From contig NZ_JBEXMJ010000009.1 in NCBI RefSeq assembly GCF_040610475.1, positions 124,001 through 188,000 on the forward strand: a DNA stretch of 64,000 nucleotides. The letters run 5' to 3'. Below are positions 17,280 through 24,629 of this stretch, piece by piece. Origin of the DNA: Actinopolymorpha sp. NPDC004070. Its GTDB lineage: Bacteria; Actinomycetota; Actinomycetes; Propionibacteriales; Actinopolymorphaceae. Position numbers and translations under genes: made by a program. Under the pieces are notes generated by a model. It did no database searches and had not been told where the DNA came from. It saw nothing but the letters and a program-made list of their open reading frames with translations. Numbering within the stretch: the stretch's first letter is position 1; each line of letters opens with the position of its first letter.

Positions 17280-17900
17280 TCAGTTCGGCCGTCGGGGGGA
17301 GGGAGGAGGGGGAAGTGGTGAGCCGTCGATGATGTGTAGAACGTCCTCGATCACGGGCTCGGTCACCGGAACTCGCGGGATCCTCAGATCGAGGCAGATG
17401 CGGGTGACCTGTTCCATGAATTCTCGGAGCGCCCGCACGTTTCGCCAAACCGAGATGACGCGGAGCGCATTCTCCTCGCGGTAGCAGACGTGATAGAGCC
17501 GCTCAGGGGGCTCGCCGTGCCCGGCTTCACCGAGCCGCTTCATGATCTCTTCGTACTGGCAGACGTCCATACCAGGCGGGCCGAATTTGATCAGAAGGCA
17601 TCCGGGCGGCACGATTCCCGTCCACGGCGGCCTGATGATGATGTAGACCGGCCACACGTCGGCCTCCAGTGGCTTTCCTCCGAGATCCTCAAGAATCGGT
17701 ACGAGTGTCGCGGCGAATTCCTGGAAGTGTCGCGCGGAGTCCCAAACGTCGACAATCTTCAGCTGATCCGGACGTCCGTAGCAGATGTGGTAGAGGCGAC
17801 CCGTGGGCGAGCCCGCGCCGACACTCTCCAAACGTACGAGGAGTTCGTGGTACGCCTTCTCGCACAAAAGGTCCTGGTCCCACTTGAGCAGGTCGGTCAC
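17280..17900 (-). CDS. Tandem ABM-like (dimeric alpha/beta barrel) protein
   Basis: A 206-residue protein made of two copies of one domain. Repeat one has HELLVRLESVGAGSP, RLYHICYG and LKIVDVWDSARHFQEF. Repeat two has EEIMKRLGEAGHGEP, RLYHVCYR and LRVISVWRNVRALREF. This is the ferredoxin-like fold of antibiotic-biosynthesis-monooxygenase (ABM)-type proteins, which normally form a barrel from two chains. Here one chain could make a pseudo-dimer. GTG at 17900, with GAAGG upstream, is preferred over a much longer open frame that continues upstream without similarity. The function is unknown. The C-terminus is proline-rich. Confidence 0.7.
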   Translation of the reverse strand: MTDLLKWDQDLLCEKAYHELLVRLESVGAGSPTGRLYHICYGRPDQLKIVDVWDSARHFQEFAATLVPILEDLGGKPLEADVWPVYIIIRPPWTGIVPPGCLLIKFGPPGMDVCQYEEIMKRLGEAGHGEPPERLYHVCYREENALRVISVWRNVRALREFMEQVTRICLDLRIPRVPVTEPVIEDVLHIIDGSPLPPPPSPRRPN

Positions 17901-18112
17901 GTGTCGTGCCTTCTGCGAGCCGTCCGCAGGTCGGCGAAAGTTCGCTTCGAAAGGGTGTGGCGGCTCGTGACAATTACGAGCAGCTCTCCTCAGCTCCCAT
18001 GATTCCACGGGCAGTGGAAAGCGCGAGTCTGCCGCCGGATGCGCCGAGCTGGCGCGTGCGCCCGGCCACTGCGCGCCGGCTTCCACCGACATCAACGCGC
18101 GATGTCGGCGGC

Positions 18113-19147
18113 TCAGACCGGGATCCAACCTGTCTGGTTGTACCAGTGCCCGCCGCGACGAAGGTGGGTGACAACGGCTCGTTGCAGGGTCGTGGTCCGG
18201 GGGAGTTCGTCGAGCAGTTCCGGAGGCACCTCGTCGCTCTCGTAGCGTCGGTGGAAGACGTTTTCCAGGGGTGCCCAGTCGGCTTGCTCGCGATCCACGA
18301 AGGTCCGGAAACGTCTTTGGAACCTGACGATGTTCGAAGTCTCCGGGAGATAGTTCGCCAGTTGCTCGTCCATGAGCCAGGAGTGGCAGCCGAACGCGCC
18401 GACTCGTTCGGGGAAGCGGTGCGGGAAGAAGCGCACGGCCATGGCGAACGACGTGTCGCAGGCGGCCGGATCGAGCGGGCCGCCGTCGGCCGGAACGTGG
18501 GTGTTCAGCCCGCTGTGACCCGCGCGGAGCACCGCATGGTCCGGCGGTTCGGGCCTGGGACGCTGACGGTCGAACGCCAGTCGTCCGAGCCGGTAGGTGA
18601 CTCCCCGGAAGACCCGCGGCATGCCCCACGTGGCGTCCAGCCCGCCGGCTCCGGTAAGCCTTCTGGCACTCGCCATCTCGGTGCCCAGCGCGGCCAGGCT
18701 GGCCCAGGAGATGTCGTCCGGCACATCGTGCCGGGCGTGGTAGCGGCGTACGTCGGGCAGGACCGCGAGGCATGCCCAGACCAACAGGTGGCGGCCGGCG
18801 GAACCGGTGTGCTGGGGGAATGCCGGCCAGCCACCACCAGCCGGTGGCGTGCCCATGGTGGACCGCAGGTCGTCACAGAGCCGTCCCATGATCCACCACA
18901 ACTCCGGGTGCGCCGCCGGGTCCGGACGGGCTCGCAGCGTCGTGGCGCGGTCGATCGACGCGACGCCCAGTCTCGTGAGCAACCTGTCGGCCTCGTCGTC
19001 GTCCGGAAGCGCCGTTCGCGGCGAGCCGTCCCGGCCGCCGTGCAAGGTGCGCAACCACCTGAGTGTCGGCTCGGGAAGGTGCAGTCGTTGCTGTACGTCG
19101 TCGATGTCGAGCGAACTCCGCGGCGATCGACCCGAGCACATGGCCAC
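18113..19147 (-). CDS. GNAT-like acyltransferase-domain protein (NAT_N/GNAT-like_C type)
   Basis: A 344-residue cytoplasmic protein. The N-terminal third is helical (LRWLRTLHGG to RATTLRARPDPAAH). The C-terminal part has LNTHVPADGGPLDPAACDTSF, FFPHRFPERVGAFGCHSWLMD and NYLPETSNIVRFQRRF, a pattern shared by actinobacterial two-domain acyltransferase-like proteins often found near secondary-metabolism or surface-sugar genes. No membrane segment is present. The acceptor is unknown. It stands alone, with 200 bp of sequence lacking genes on its 3' side. Confidence 0.65.
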   Translation of the reverse strand: MAMCSGRSPRSSLDIDDVQQRLHLPEPTLRWLRTLHGGRDGSPRTALPDDDEADRLLTRLGVASIDRATTLRARPDPAAHPELWWIMGRLCDDLRSTMGTPPAGGGWPAFPQHTGSAGRHLLVWACLAVLPDVRRYHARHDVPDDISWASLAALGTEMASARRLTGAGGLDATWGMPRVFRGVTYRLGRLAFDRQRPRPEPPDHAVLRAGHSGLNTHVPADGGPLDPAACDTSFAMAVRFFPHRFPERVGAFGCHSWLMDEQLANYLPETSNIVRFQRRFRTFVDREQADWAPLENVFHRRYESDEVPPELLDELPRTTTLQRAVVTHLRRGGHWYNQTGWIPV

Positions 19148-19310
19148 GCCCCTCCCTCATCCGTGCCGGCGGCCAAGTCTCCGCGTCCTGGAGGACAAAG
19201 AACAAGTCTTGTATCCACCAACCACCGCAGCGAAGATGGACGCGGCGATCTCCCACAGGAGCGTTCGGACTGGCCGGCTGGGCAGACCCTGAACCGGTCC
19301 GAAGCCGGCT

Positions 19311-19667
19311 TCAGGAAGGGCCTCGTTCGATGTGGTCCGGCTCGGGGTCGACGGTGAACCGGACCGCATCGATGGTCGTCATGCCGCTGAGCCATGCCTT
19401 GGCGAGGCGATGCCCGCCATCCATCAGGCGCCCGTCAGCCGACAAGATCACCGGGTAGCTCAGATCGGCCTTCTGAATGCGGTCGGCGTGCCGGGCGACC
19501 ATTCGGCAGGTGACCGGCATACCTCCGAACCAACAGTCCTCGTCGAACTCCTTGATGGAGTCGATCGGTACCGACTCGACCGGAAGGCCGGCGGCGAGTT
19601 CCCAGAGACGTTCGGTCAGGTAGAACGCTCGCCCGCCAGGCACGGGCCTCGAGTGTCGTTCAGGCAT
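19311..19667 (-). CDS. Small ParB-like nuclease-domain protein
   Basis: A 118-residue protein. PVESVPIDSIKEFDEDCWF and SYPVILSADGRLMDGGHRLAKAW match the ParB/sulfiredoxin nucleotide-binding core, where GGHR is the box II motif. There is no helix-turn-helix or C-terminal dimer domain, so it is not a chromosome-partition ParB. ATG at 19667, preceded by GGGG, gives the compact domain. Stand-alone versions can be CTP-binding or nuclease-like; the role here is not clear. Confidence 0.65.
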   Translation of the reverse strand: MPERHSRPVPGGRAFYLTERLWELAAGLPVESVPIDSIKEFDEDCWFGGMPVTCRMVARHADRIQKADLSYPVILSADGRLMDGGHRLAKAWLSGMTTIDAVRFTVDPEPDHIERGPS

Positions 19668-19698
19668 CGCCCCATGGTCGCAGCCAGGACGTGCAAAG

Positions 19699-19720
19699 GC
19701 CCCATCCGGCGTGATGGGCT
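19699..19720 (-). terminator. Possible hairpin after the GntR gene
   Basis: CCCATC and GATGGG, separated by six bases, form a short stem between the GntR stop and the ParB-like start, and CCTTTGC follows on the leftward strand. The stem is short and no T-run is present, so this is a weak call. Confidence 0.3.
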
Positions 19721-19771
19721 GCGCCGCCGACGCCGGTCCGCGACCGACCGGATGCGGCACGGCTCGGGCTG

Positions 19772-20419
19772 TCAGCTCCGGCCGCGTCCCGGCTTGCGCG
19801 TTCGGGCCATGGCCAGGCGGAGGTGGCGACGGGCGAGCGCGGCGGCGGTTCTCGCGTCGCCTGCCTCGATCGCGAGGTAGAGCTCCCGGTGCTCCTCGTA
19901 CACCGGCTCCAGGTCGTCGTACTGGCCGAGCAGCCAGCGCATCCGGCCGGCAAGGGAGGTGGAGATCTCGGCGAGCAGCGAGTTGCCCCCGGCTTCGATC
20001 ATCGCCTCGTGGAAGTCGGCGGCGGCACGTCGAGCCGTGGTCGCATCACCGCGAGCGGTCGCACGGCCCTGCAGGTCGAGACTGCGCTTCATGCGGCGCA
20101 GGGCGTTCCGATCGCGGAGTTCGGCGGCGCGACGAACGGTGAGTGGTTCGAACGCGAGCCGGACCTCGTTGAGTTCGGCGATGTCGCGGTTGGTGAAGGA
20201 TCGGACGGTCATCCAGGTGTTTCGCCGGGGGACCGCCAGACCTTCGCCGGCGAGGGTGTGCAGGGCCTCGCGCACCGGCACGCGGCTGATGCCGAGCTCT
20301 GCCGCGAGGTCGCGCTCGACGAGGCGGGAACCCGGGGCGCGGACGCCGTCGACGATCTGCTCGCGCAGTACGCGCGCGACCCGCGCCGACTCGCTCTCGT
20401 CCTCCGCGCGGTCGCCCAT
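19772..20419 (-). CDS. GntR/FadR-subfamily (FCD) transcriptional regulator
   Basis: A 215-residue DNA-binding repressor. The winged helix occupies residues 10-75 (LVERDLAAELGISRVPVREAL). The FCD ligand domain holds the metal-site pattern with D and H residues in ADFHEAMIEAGGNSLL and EEHRELYLAIEAGD. It is divergent from an MFS exporter, with the palindrome TGGTATACCA between them, the classical operator shape of this subfamily. The simplest reading is that it represses itself and the transporter until a small acid ligand binds. Confidence 0.88.
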   Translation of the reverse strand: MGDRAEDESESARVARVLREQIVDGVRAPGSRLVERDLAAELGISRVPVREALHTLAGEGLAVPRRNTWMTVRSFTNRDIAELNEVRLAFEPLTVRRAAELRDRNALRRMKRSLDLQGRATARGDATTARRAAADFHEAMIEAGGNSLLAEISTSLAGRMRWLLGQYDDLEPVYEEHRELYLAIEAGDARTAAALARRHLRLAMARTRKPGRGRS

Positions 20420-20508
20420 CGCGGCATGGTACCGGTGTAGGCGGCGCCTTCGGCGGTCCGCGGCAGGTCGTCGCCTGTCGTGTCCGCTGGGGTGGCCGGT
20501 CGTTCCTT

Positions 20509-20518
20509 TGGTATACCA
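20509..20518. promoter_or_regulatory. GntR/FadR-type operator between the regulator and the MFS gene
   Basis: TGGTATACCA is a perfect 10-bp palindrome, flanked by TT on the left and TT on the right. It lies 90 bp before the GntR start and 63 bp before the MFS start. The T-G-G-T-A-T-A-C-C-A form is the well-known half-site arrangement for FCD-type GntR proteins. Confidence 0.75.
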
Positions 20519-20580
20519 TTTGCGAGGTCGTCAGTCGGCGCGGAGAGTTCGGTGGCTGTGAAGCAGCGAGGAGGCAGCGG

Positions 20581-21885
20581 GTGTTCTCGTCGCTGCGGCG
20601 TTATCCGTCGTTTCGGCTGCTGTGGTTCTCGAACCTGTTCTTCTTCGGCGGTGCGTGGACGCAGACGCTGATCCTCGGCTGGTTGGTCTACGACCGGACC
20701 GGGTCGGAGTTCCTGCTGGCGGTCTTCACCGCGGCACGGCTGGCCCCGATGATGCTGGGTCCGATCAGTGGGGTCGTCTCCGATCGGCACCACCGGCCGA
20801 GCCTGCTGCTCGTCGCCGCGGGATGGGCGTTCGTCGCCGTCGCTGCCGTGGCCGCGTTGGCGTCGACGGGCCACCTGCCGTACTGGGGAATGGTCGTCGG
20901 CGGTCTGTGTATCGGCCTCGCACAATCACCGTCGCAACCGGCACGGTCGACACTGGTGATGGATCTCGTCGGGCGAGAGAACCTGAGCAACGCCAACGCG
21001 CTCAACTCCATCGTCATGAACATGACGCAGATCGTCGGGCCGGCCGCCGGCGGGGTGATGATCAGCACCCTGGGAACCTCCACGGCACTGTGGGTTTCGG
21101 CGGCGTGGTTCCTGCTGTCCTGGCTCCTGCTGTGGCCGCTGCGGAAAGTGGGCAGCGCTTCGTCGCCTCTTCCGGCGTCGGTGGCGCACGGCGGACCGGG
21201 GGAGTCCCTGTGGAGCTCGGCCGTCGGCGGGTTGCGCGCGGTCACGAGGAACCGGCTCGCCGCGGCGGCGTTGCTCGTCACGCTTGCCGCCAACCTCACC
21301 CTCTGGCCGCTCTACCAGTCGTTCATGCCGGTGTTCGCGCGTGATCTGGGCCTTGACGCCACCGGACTCGGCTGGATGCTCACCTGCGGTGGACTCGGCG
21401 GACTCGCCGGGTCGCTGGTCATCGCGGCGATGGGTGACTTCCGGTTCAAGGGTGGACTCTTCGTCGTCGGCACGGCGGTCTGGGGAGTGCTGTGGACGGC
21501 CTTCGCCCTGTCGCGGTCGGTACCCCTGTCCTTCGTACTGCTCGGCCTCGGCGGGTTGGGGAGTTCGGCGTTCGGTGTCCTGCAGACGACGCTGCTGTTG
21601 ATGATGACCGAGCCCGCGGTGCGAGGTCGCGTACTCGGCCTGCAGGAGTTGACCATCGGCGCCCTGCCGCTCGCCACGATGGTGCAGGGAGCCACCGCCT
21701 CATTGTTCGGCGTACGGGCGACGGCGTTCGTCGGATCGCTTTCCCTGGTGGCATTCCTGCTCGTGCTGGGTACGCGCGTGCCGGACCTGCTCCGTTACAG
21801 CGGCGCGGACCGCCCGAACCCACCGCCGCCGACGCATCCCCTCAGGACCGGTTCGGCACGCGTCCCGGTCTGCGACCACGAGTAG
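20581..21885 (+). CDS. Major facilitator superfamily exporter
   Basis: A 434-residue protein with about twelve membrane helices and the MFS loop pattern in ISGVVSDRHHRPSLLLVAAG. The first helix (RLLWFSNLFFFGGAWTQTLILGWLVYDRTGS) and QPARSTLVMDLVGRENLSNANAL resemble the EntS/multidrug-exporter branch. GTG at 20581 has GAGGAGG upstream. It lies opposite the GntR regulator, whose operator is in the shared promoter region. The substrate is unknown; export of a small metabolite is likely. Confidence 0.85.
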   Translation: MFSSLRRYPSFRLLWFSNLFFFGGAWTQTLILGWLVYDRTGSEFLLAVFTAARLAPMMLGPISGVVSDRHHRPSLLLVAAGWAFVAVAAVAALASTGHLPYWGMVVGGLCIGLAQSPSQPARSTLVMDLVGRENLSNANALNSIVMNMTQIVGPAAGGVMISTLGTSTALWVSAAWFLLSWLLLWPLRKVGSASSPLPASVAHGGPGESLWSSAVGGLRAVTRNRLAAAALLVTLAANLTLWPLYQSFMPVFARDLGLDATGLGWMLTCGGLGGLAGSLVIAAMGDFRFKGGLFVVGTAVWGVLWTAFALSRSVPLSFVLLGLGGLGSSAFGVLQTTLLLMMTEPAVRGRVLGLQELTIGALPLATMVQGATASLFGVRATAFVGSLSLVAFLLVLGTRVPDLLRYSGADRPNPPPPTHPLRTGSARVPVCDHE

Positions 21886-21966
21886 GCTCGACCCGATCAT
21901 GGGACGGCTACCTGGTCTGCAACCTCGGCATCTGAATCGCGACGAAGTGAGCAGTGAGCCCGCTGC

Positions 21967-22887
21967 TCAGCTCTCGATGGGGTAGGCGACGTAGGCGATC
22001 CGGGCGCTGTCGGGAGACCAACTGTTGACGTTCAACGATCCCTGGCCGCCGAAGAGCGAGTAGCTCTGCACGGGCTGGTCCCAGTCGTCCACCGAGACCA
22101 GCCGGATCTCGACCGGCAGGTCGGCCGGGTGGCCCGTGGTTCCTGACGGGAACACGATGTAGGACGCCCAGCGGCCGTCGGGTGACAGGTGCGGGAACCA
22201 GTCGACGGTGGAACTGGTCGTGAGGCGCTGCAGTGGTCCACCGCCATCGGGCAGGCGGGCGATCTGGGCGTGCCCGGGGGTGGTCGTGAAGGCCTCGGTG
22301 TTGAAGTAGATCCAGCTTCCGTCGGGCGACCACTCGGGTCCGTCCAGGTGGCCGGATCCGGTGTCGAGGACGGTCACGGTGTGGTCGGGGTTCAGGATCG
22401 CGAGCGCTCCCGGCCGGCTGAAGTCGTCGATCTGTACGTACGCCAGCCGGCGGCCGTCGGGTGACACGCCGTGCAGAAAGTGCCGCTTGCCGTCGTTCGG
22501 CGTGAGCTGGGTGACCGGCCCGCCCGTCAGCGCGGCGCGATAGATGTGGGTGTCCGTGGCGGAGAGGTAGAGGTGTTCGCCGTCGGGGCTCAGAACGTGG
22601 TCGTTGTTGAGGCTGACCGGTGGGTCGAGCACGATCCGTTCGAGACCCTGCTCGGGGTGGTGGACGTCGAGCGTCCACGCGGCGCCCTCCCCGTTGACCA
22701 CCAGGTGCCGGCCGTCGCGGGTCCAGTTCGGTGCCTCGATGAGGATCTCGTCGGTCTCGAACAACAGGTGGGGAGAGGAGAGGTCCGGTCCGGCGACCCA
22801 CACCTGCGACCGCTGACCGGCTCGGTGTGTGCGGTGACGGAACTTCTCCTGCTGGGCGGTGTCCTGCCGATCGGCGCGTGGTGTCAT
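21967..22887 (-). CDS. TolB/PD40-type beta-propeller protein, no signal peptide
   Basis: A 306-residue propeller. PD40 blades repeat the pattern SPDG (HVLSPDGEHLYLS, GVSPDGRRLAYVQ, EWSPDGSWIYFN, HLSPDGRWASYIVF). It starts at an ATG with AAGGACC upstream; no signal or membrane segment is present, so it is cytoplasmic, like the actinobacterial TolB-related proteins of unknown function. It is the last gene of the operon 23677-21967, 13 bp after the reductase-like gene. A broken copy of its first 40 codons lies at 24518-24629. Confidence 0.75.
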   Translation of the reverse strand: MTPRADRQDTAQQEKFRHRTHRAGQRSQVWVAGPDLSSPHLLFETDEILIEAPNWTRDGRHLVVNGEGAAWTLDVHHPEQGLERIVLDPPVSLNNDHVLSPDGEHLYLSATDTHIYRAALTGGPVTQLTPNDGKRHFLHGVSPDGRRLAYVQIDDFSRPGALAILNPDHTVTVLDTGSGHLDGPEWSPDGSWIYFNTEAFTTTPGHAQIARLPDGGGPLQRLTTSSTVDWFPHLSPDGRWASYIVFPSGTTGHPADLPVEIRLVSVDDWDQPVQSYSLFGGQGSLNVNSWSPDSARIAYVAYPIES

Positions 22888-22900
22888 GGCGGTCCTTTGG

Positions 22901-23443
22901 TCACTGTCCAGGTTGTGTCCCGCGAGTGTAGGTGTTCTCGACCGAGCCGTCGGGGAGCGCACGTGTCGAGGTCAAGGTCAGGTTGCGGCGACCCGCCGAC
23001 GGTACGGAGAAGGGCACACCCCGCCCGAGGAGCAGCGGGAGAACGACCACACCCAGCGAGTCGACGGCGTCCAGGGCCAGGAACGCGGCCAAGGTGCGCT
23101 GCCCGCCGACCAGGTGGACGTCACCGCCCAGATCGCTGTCCTGCATGGTCTTGAGCAGGAGCTCCGGGGTCGACACCGCGACGACGTCGGAGAGGGCACC
23201 GTCGGGCAGTGGCTGCGAGGTGAGGACGAAAACACGGTGCCCGGGCCACGGCCATCGAGGCGCGCCCAGCCCGGCCTCGAAGGTGTTCCGGCCGATCAGC
23301 ACGGCCGTACAGCCCGCGATGAAGTCGGGATGTCCGTGCGAGACTCCGGGGACGAACGTCGGCATCAACGCCTGCGAGGGCCAACCCTCCTCGGAGGCGA
23401 TGAAGCCGTCGACGCTGATCCCCAGATGTGTCTTGATCTTCAT
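22901..23443 (-). CDS. Dihydrofolate-reductase/RibD-fold reductase family protein
   Basis: A 180-residue NADPH-binding-fold protein of the RibD C-terminal type: KIKTHLGISVDGFIASEEG at the N-terminus, then AVLIGRNTFE, VFVLTSQPLP, DVHLVGGQRTL and VVVLPLLLGRGVPF. ATG at 23443 has AGGAGAGG ahead of it. Family members are often annotated as dihydrofolate reductase, yet few have that activity. It is the middle gene of a TetR-facing operon, which suggests an inducible detoxification or reduction role. Confidence 0.8.
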   Translation of the reverse strand: MKIKTHLGISVDGFIASEEGWPSQALMPTFVPGVSHGHPDFIAGCTAVLIGRNTFEAGLGAPRWPWPGHRVFVLTSQPLPDGALSDVVAVSTPELLLKTMQDSDLGGDVHLVGGQRTLAAFLALDAVDSLGVVVLPLLLGRGVPFSVPSAGRRNLTLTSTRALPDGSVENTYTRGTQPGQ

Positions 23444-23473
23444 GCTCGAACCTCTCCTGTAGCGCACCAGGTG

Positions 23474-23677
23474 TCACGCGGGGCCCGGGTCCTCGCCGGC
23501 GGCCTTCACCAGCCGGGAGCCGACCTCGACCTGCTTCCACACGGCGCGGCTGACGCGAACCTTCTCCTCGCGGCCGTCGTCGTGCCGAATCGTGACCCGA
23601 CGGTACAGATTCGACCCGTCCAGCAGCGCGCGAGACTTCTTCACCACCACGGCGGTCCACGCCGCGTCGTTGCCCAT
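23474..23677 (-). CDS. Small basic protein, first gene of the TetR-facing operon
   Basis: A 67-residue protein (MGNDAAWTAVVVKKSRALLDG, RRVTIRHDDGREEKVRVSRA, WKQVEVGSRLVKAAGED) with an SH3-like small beta-barrel pattern. It resembles a small actinobacterial family that I believe is listed as DUF7489. ATG at 23677 with GGAGGACC is better placed than the ATG five codons upstream. It is separated from the reductase-like gene by 30 bp. Function unknown. Confidence 0.65.
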   Translation of the reverse strand: MGNDAAWTAVVVKKSRALLDGSNLYRRVTIRHDDGREEKVRVSRAVWKQVEVGSRLVKAAGEDPGPA

Positions 23678-23709
23678 GCGGTCCTCCATCACCCTCGGAG
23701 CGGATCTCG

Positions 23710-23730
23710 ATGGTTATCGGCGATAACCAT
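23710..23730. promoter_or_regulatory. Perfect 21-bp inverted repeat, likely TetR operator
   Basis: Arms ATGGTTATCG and CGATAACCAT are exact reverse complements around a single central G. The site lies 33 bp before the leftward operon start and about 105 bp before the TetR start. Length and symmetry are typical of TetR-family operators. Confidence 0.85.
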
Positions 23731-23834
23731 ATGAGGTGCCGCGACTCCGGGCAACCCCGGCGGGCCCCGGCTGGGACGCAGGCGCACGACCACGCACGGT
23801 CGCCCGGACCCCGGGGTGGGGGTACCGTCTCACC

Positions 23835-24467
23835 ATGCCGCACCCCAAGCGCATCGACCGCGCTGCGATCGTGTCGGCGGCGATCGAGATACTCGACGAG
23901 CGAGGCCTCGATGCTCTGTCCCTGCGTGCGATCGCGGCGCGGCTCGGCGTACGGCAACCGGCTCTCTACCGCCACGTGGACAGCAAGGTGGACTTGCTCG
24001 CGGACGTCGCGGCGGAGGTTCTCGACCGCTGGCACACCGATCGCGTTCCCGGTGACCGGGAGCCGTGGCAGGACTTCCTTGGCAGGAACGCTCGCAGTCT
24101 GCGCCGCGCCATGCTCTCCGTCCGCGACGGTGCACGCCTGATGGCGACGGCCGGCCCACGCAGCCCGAGCATCGACAACGCGATCGCCCAGGTCGGCCTG
24201 CTCGAACGCAGCGGCTTCGCAGGCCCGGACGCGATCCTGGCCTTCATCGCCGTCTCCCGCTACACCATCGGGGCCGCCCTCGAACAACAGACGGCCCGCG
24301 ACGGCTCCTCGATCGTCTTCCCGACCGAACGGGCTGACAAGAGCGCCATGCACCTGGCGGAGGTGGTAGCCGACCTCGCCGACCTCGGTCCGGAGCACGA
24401 GTTCGAGGTCGGTCTCGCCGCCCTCATCCGCGGTCTCGGCCAGTTACTCGACAACCCGACCGGCTGA
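23835..24467 (+). CDS. TetR-family transcriptional repressor (TetR_C_1 type)
   Basis: A 210-residue regulator. The N-terminal helix-turn-helix is in AAIEILDERGLDALSLRAIAARLGVRQPALYRHVDSK. The C-terminal ligand domain resembles tetracycline-repressor-type TetR_C, with EFEVGLAALIRGLGQLL near the end. ATG at 23835 fits the family start (MPHPKRIDRAAI); a longer in-frame upstream extension has no helix-turn-helix content. It faces the three-gene operon across the 21-bp palindrome and so probably controls both directions. Confidence 0.88.
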   Translation: MPHPKRIDRAAIVSAAIEILDERGLDALSLRAIAARLGVRQPALYRHVDSKVDLLADVAAEVLDRWHTDRVPGDREPWQDFLGRNARSLRRAMLSVRDGARLMATAGPRSPSIDNAIAQVGLLERSGFAGPDAILAFIAVSRYTIGAALEQQTARDGSSIVFPTERADKSAMHLAEVVADLADLGPEHEFEVGLAALIRGLGQLLDNPTG

Positions 24468-24517
24468 CATCTTGATGGGCACCACGCGGCGTCCCCGGCC
24501 GCAGCGGTTCCCGGTTG

Positions 24518-24629
24518 GTCGGTTTCGAACAGCAGCCGCGATGCCCGGGAGGTCCGGCCCCGCGACCCACACCTGCGATCGCTTCCCGGCGCGGAGTGTG
24601 CGGTGACGGGACTTCTCCTGGCGGGCGGT
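24518..24629 (-). pseudogene. 5' remnant of a second TolB-like propeller gene
   Basis: These 112 bp align almost without gaps to the start of the TolB-like gene (about 22750-22860) at roughly 75-80% identity by eye. Leftward translation gives TARQEKSRHRTLRAGKRSQV, then WVAGPDLPG, against TAQQEKFRHRTHRAGQRSQV in the intact gene. One inserted base breaks the frame before the LLFETD segment, and similarity stops soon after. It lies directly against the stop codon of the AAA ATPase gene. Confidence 0.75.

Noticed and set aside
15861..17321. A 486-codon plus-strand open frame
   Set aside because: It is antisense to the second Gfo/Idh/MocA gene, which has clear Rossmann and lysine motifs.
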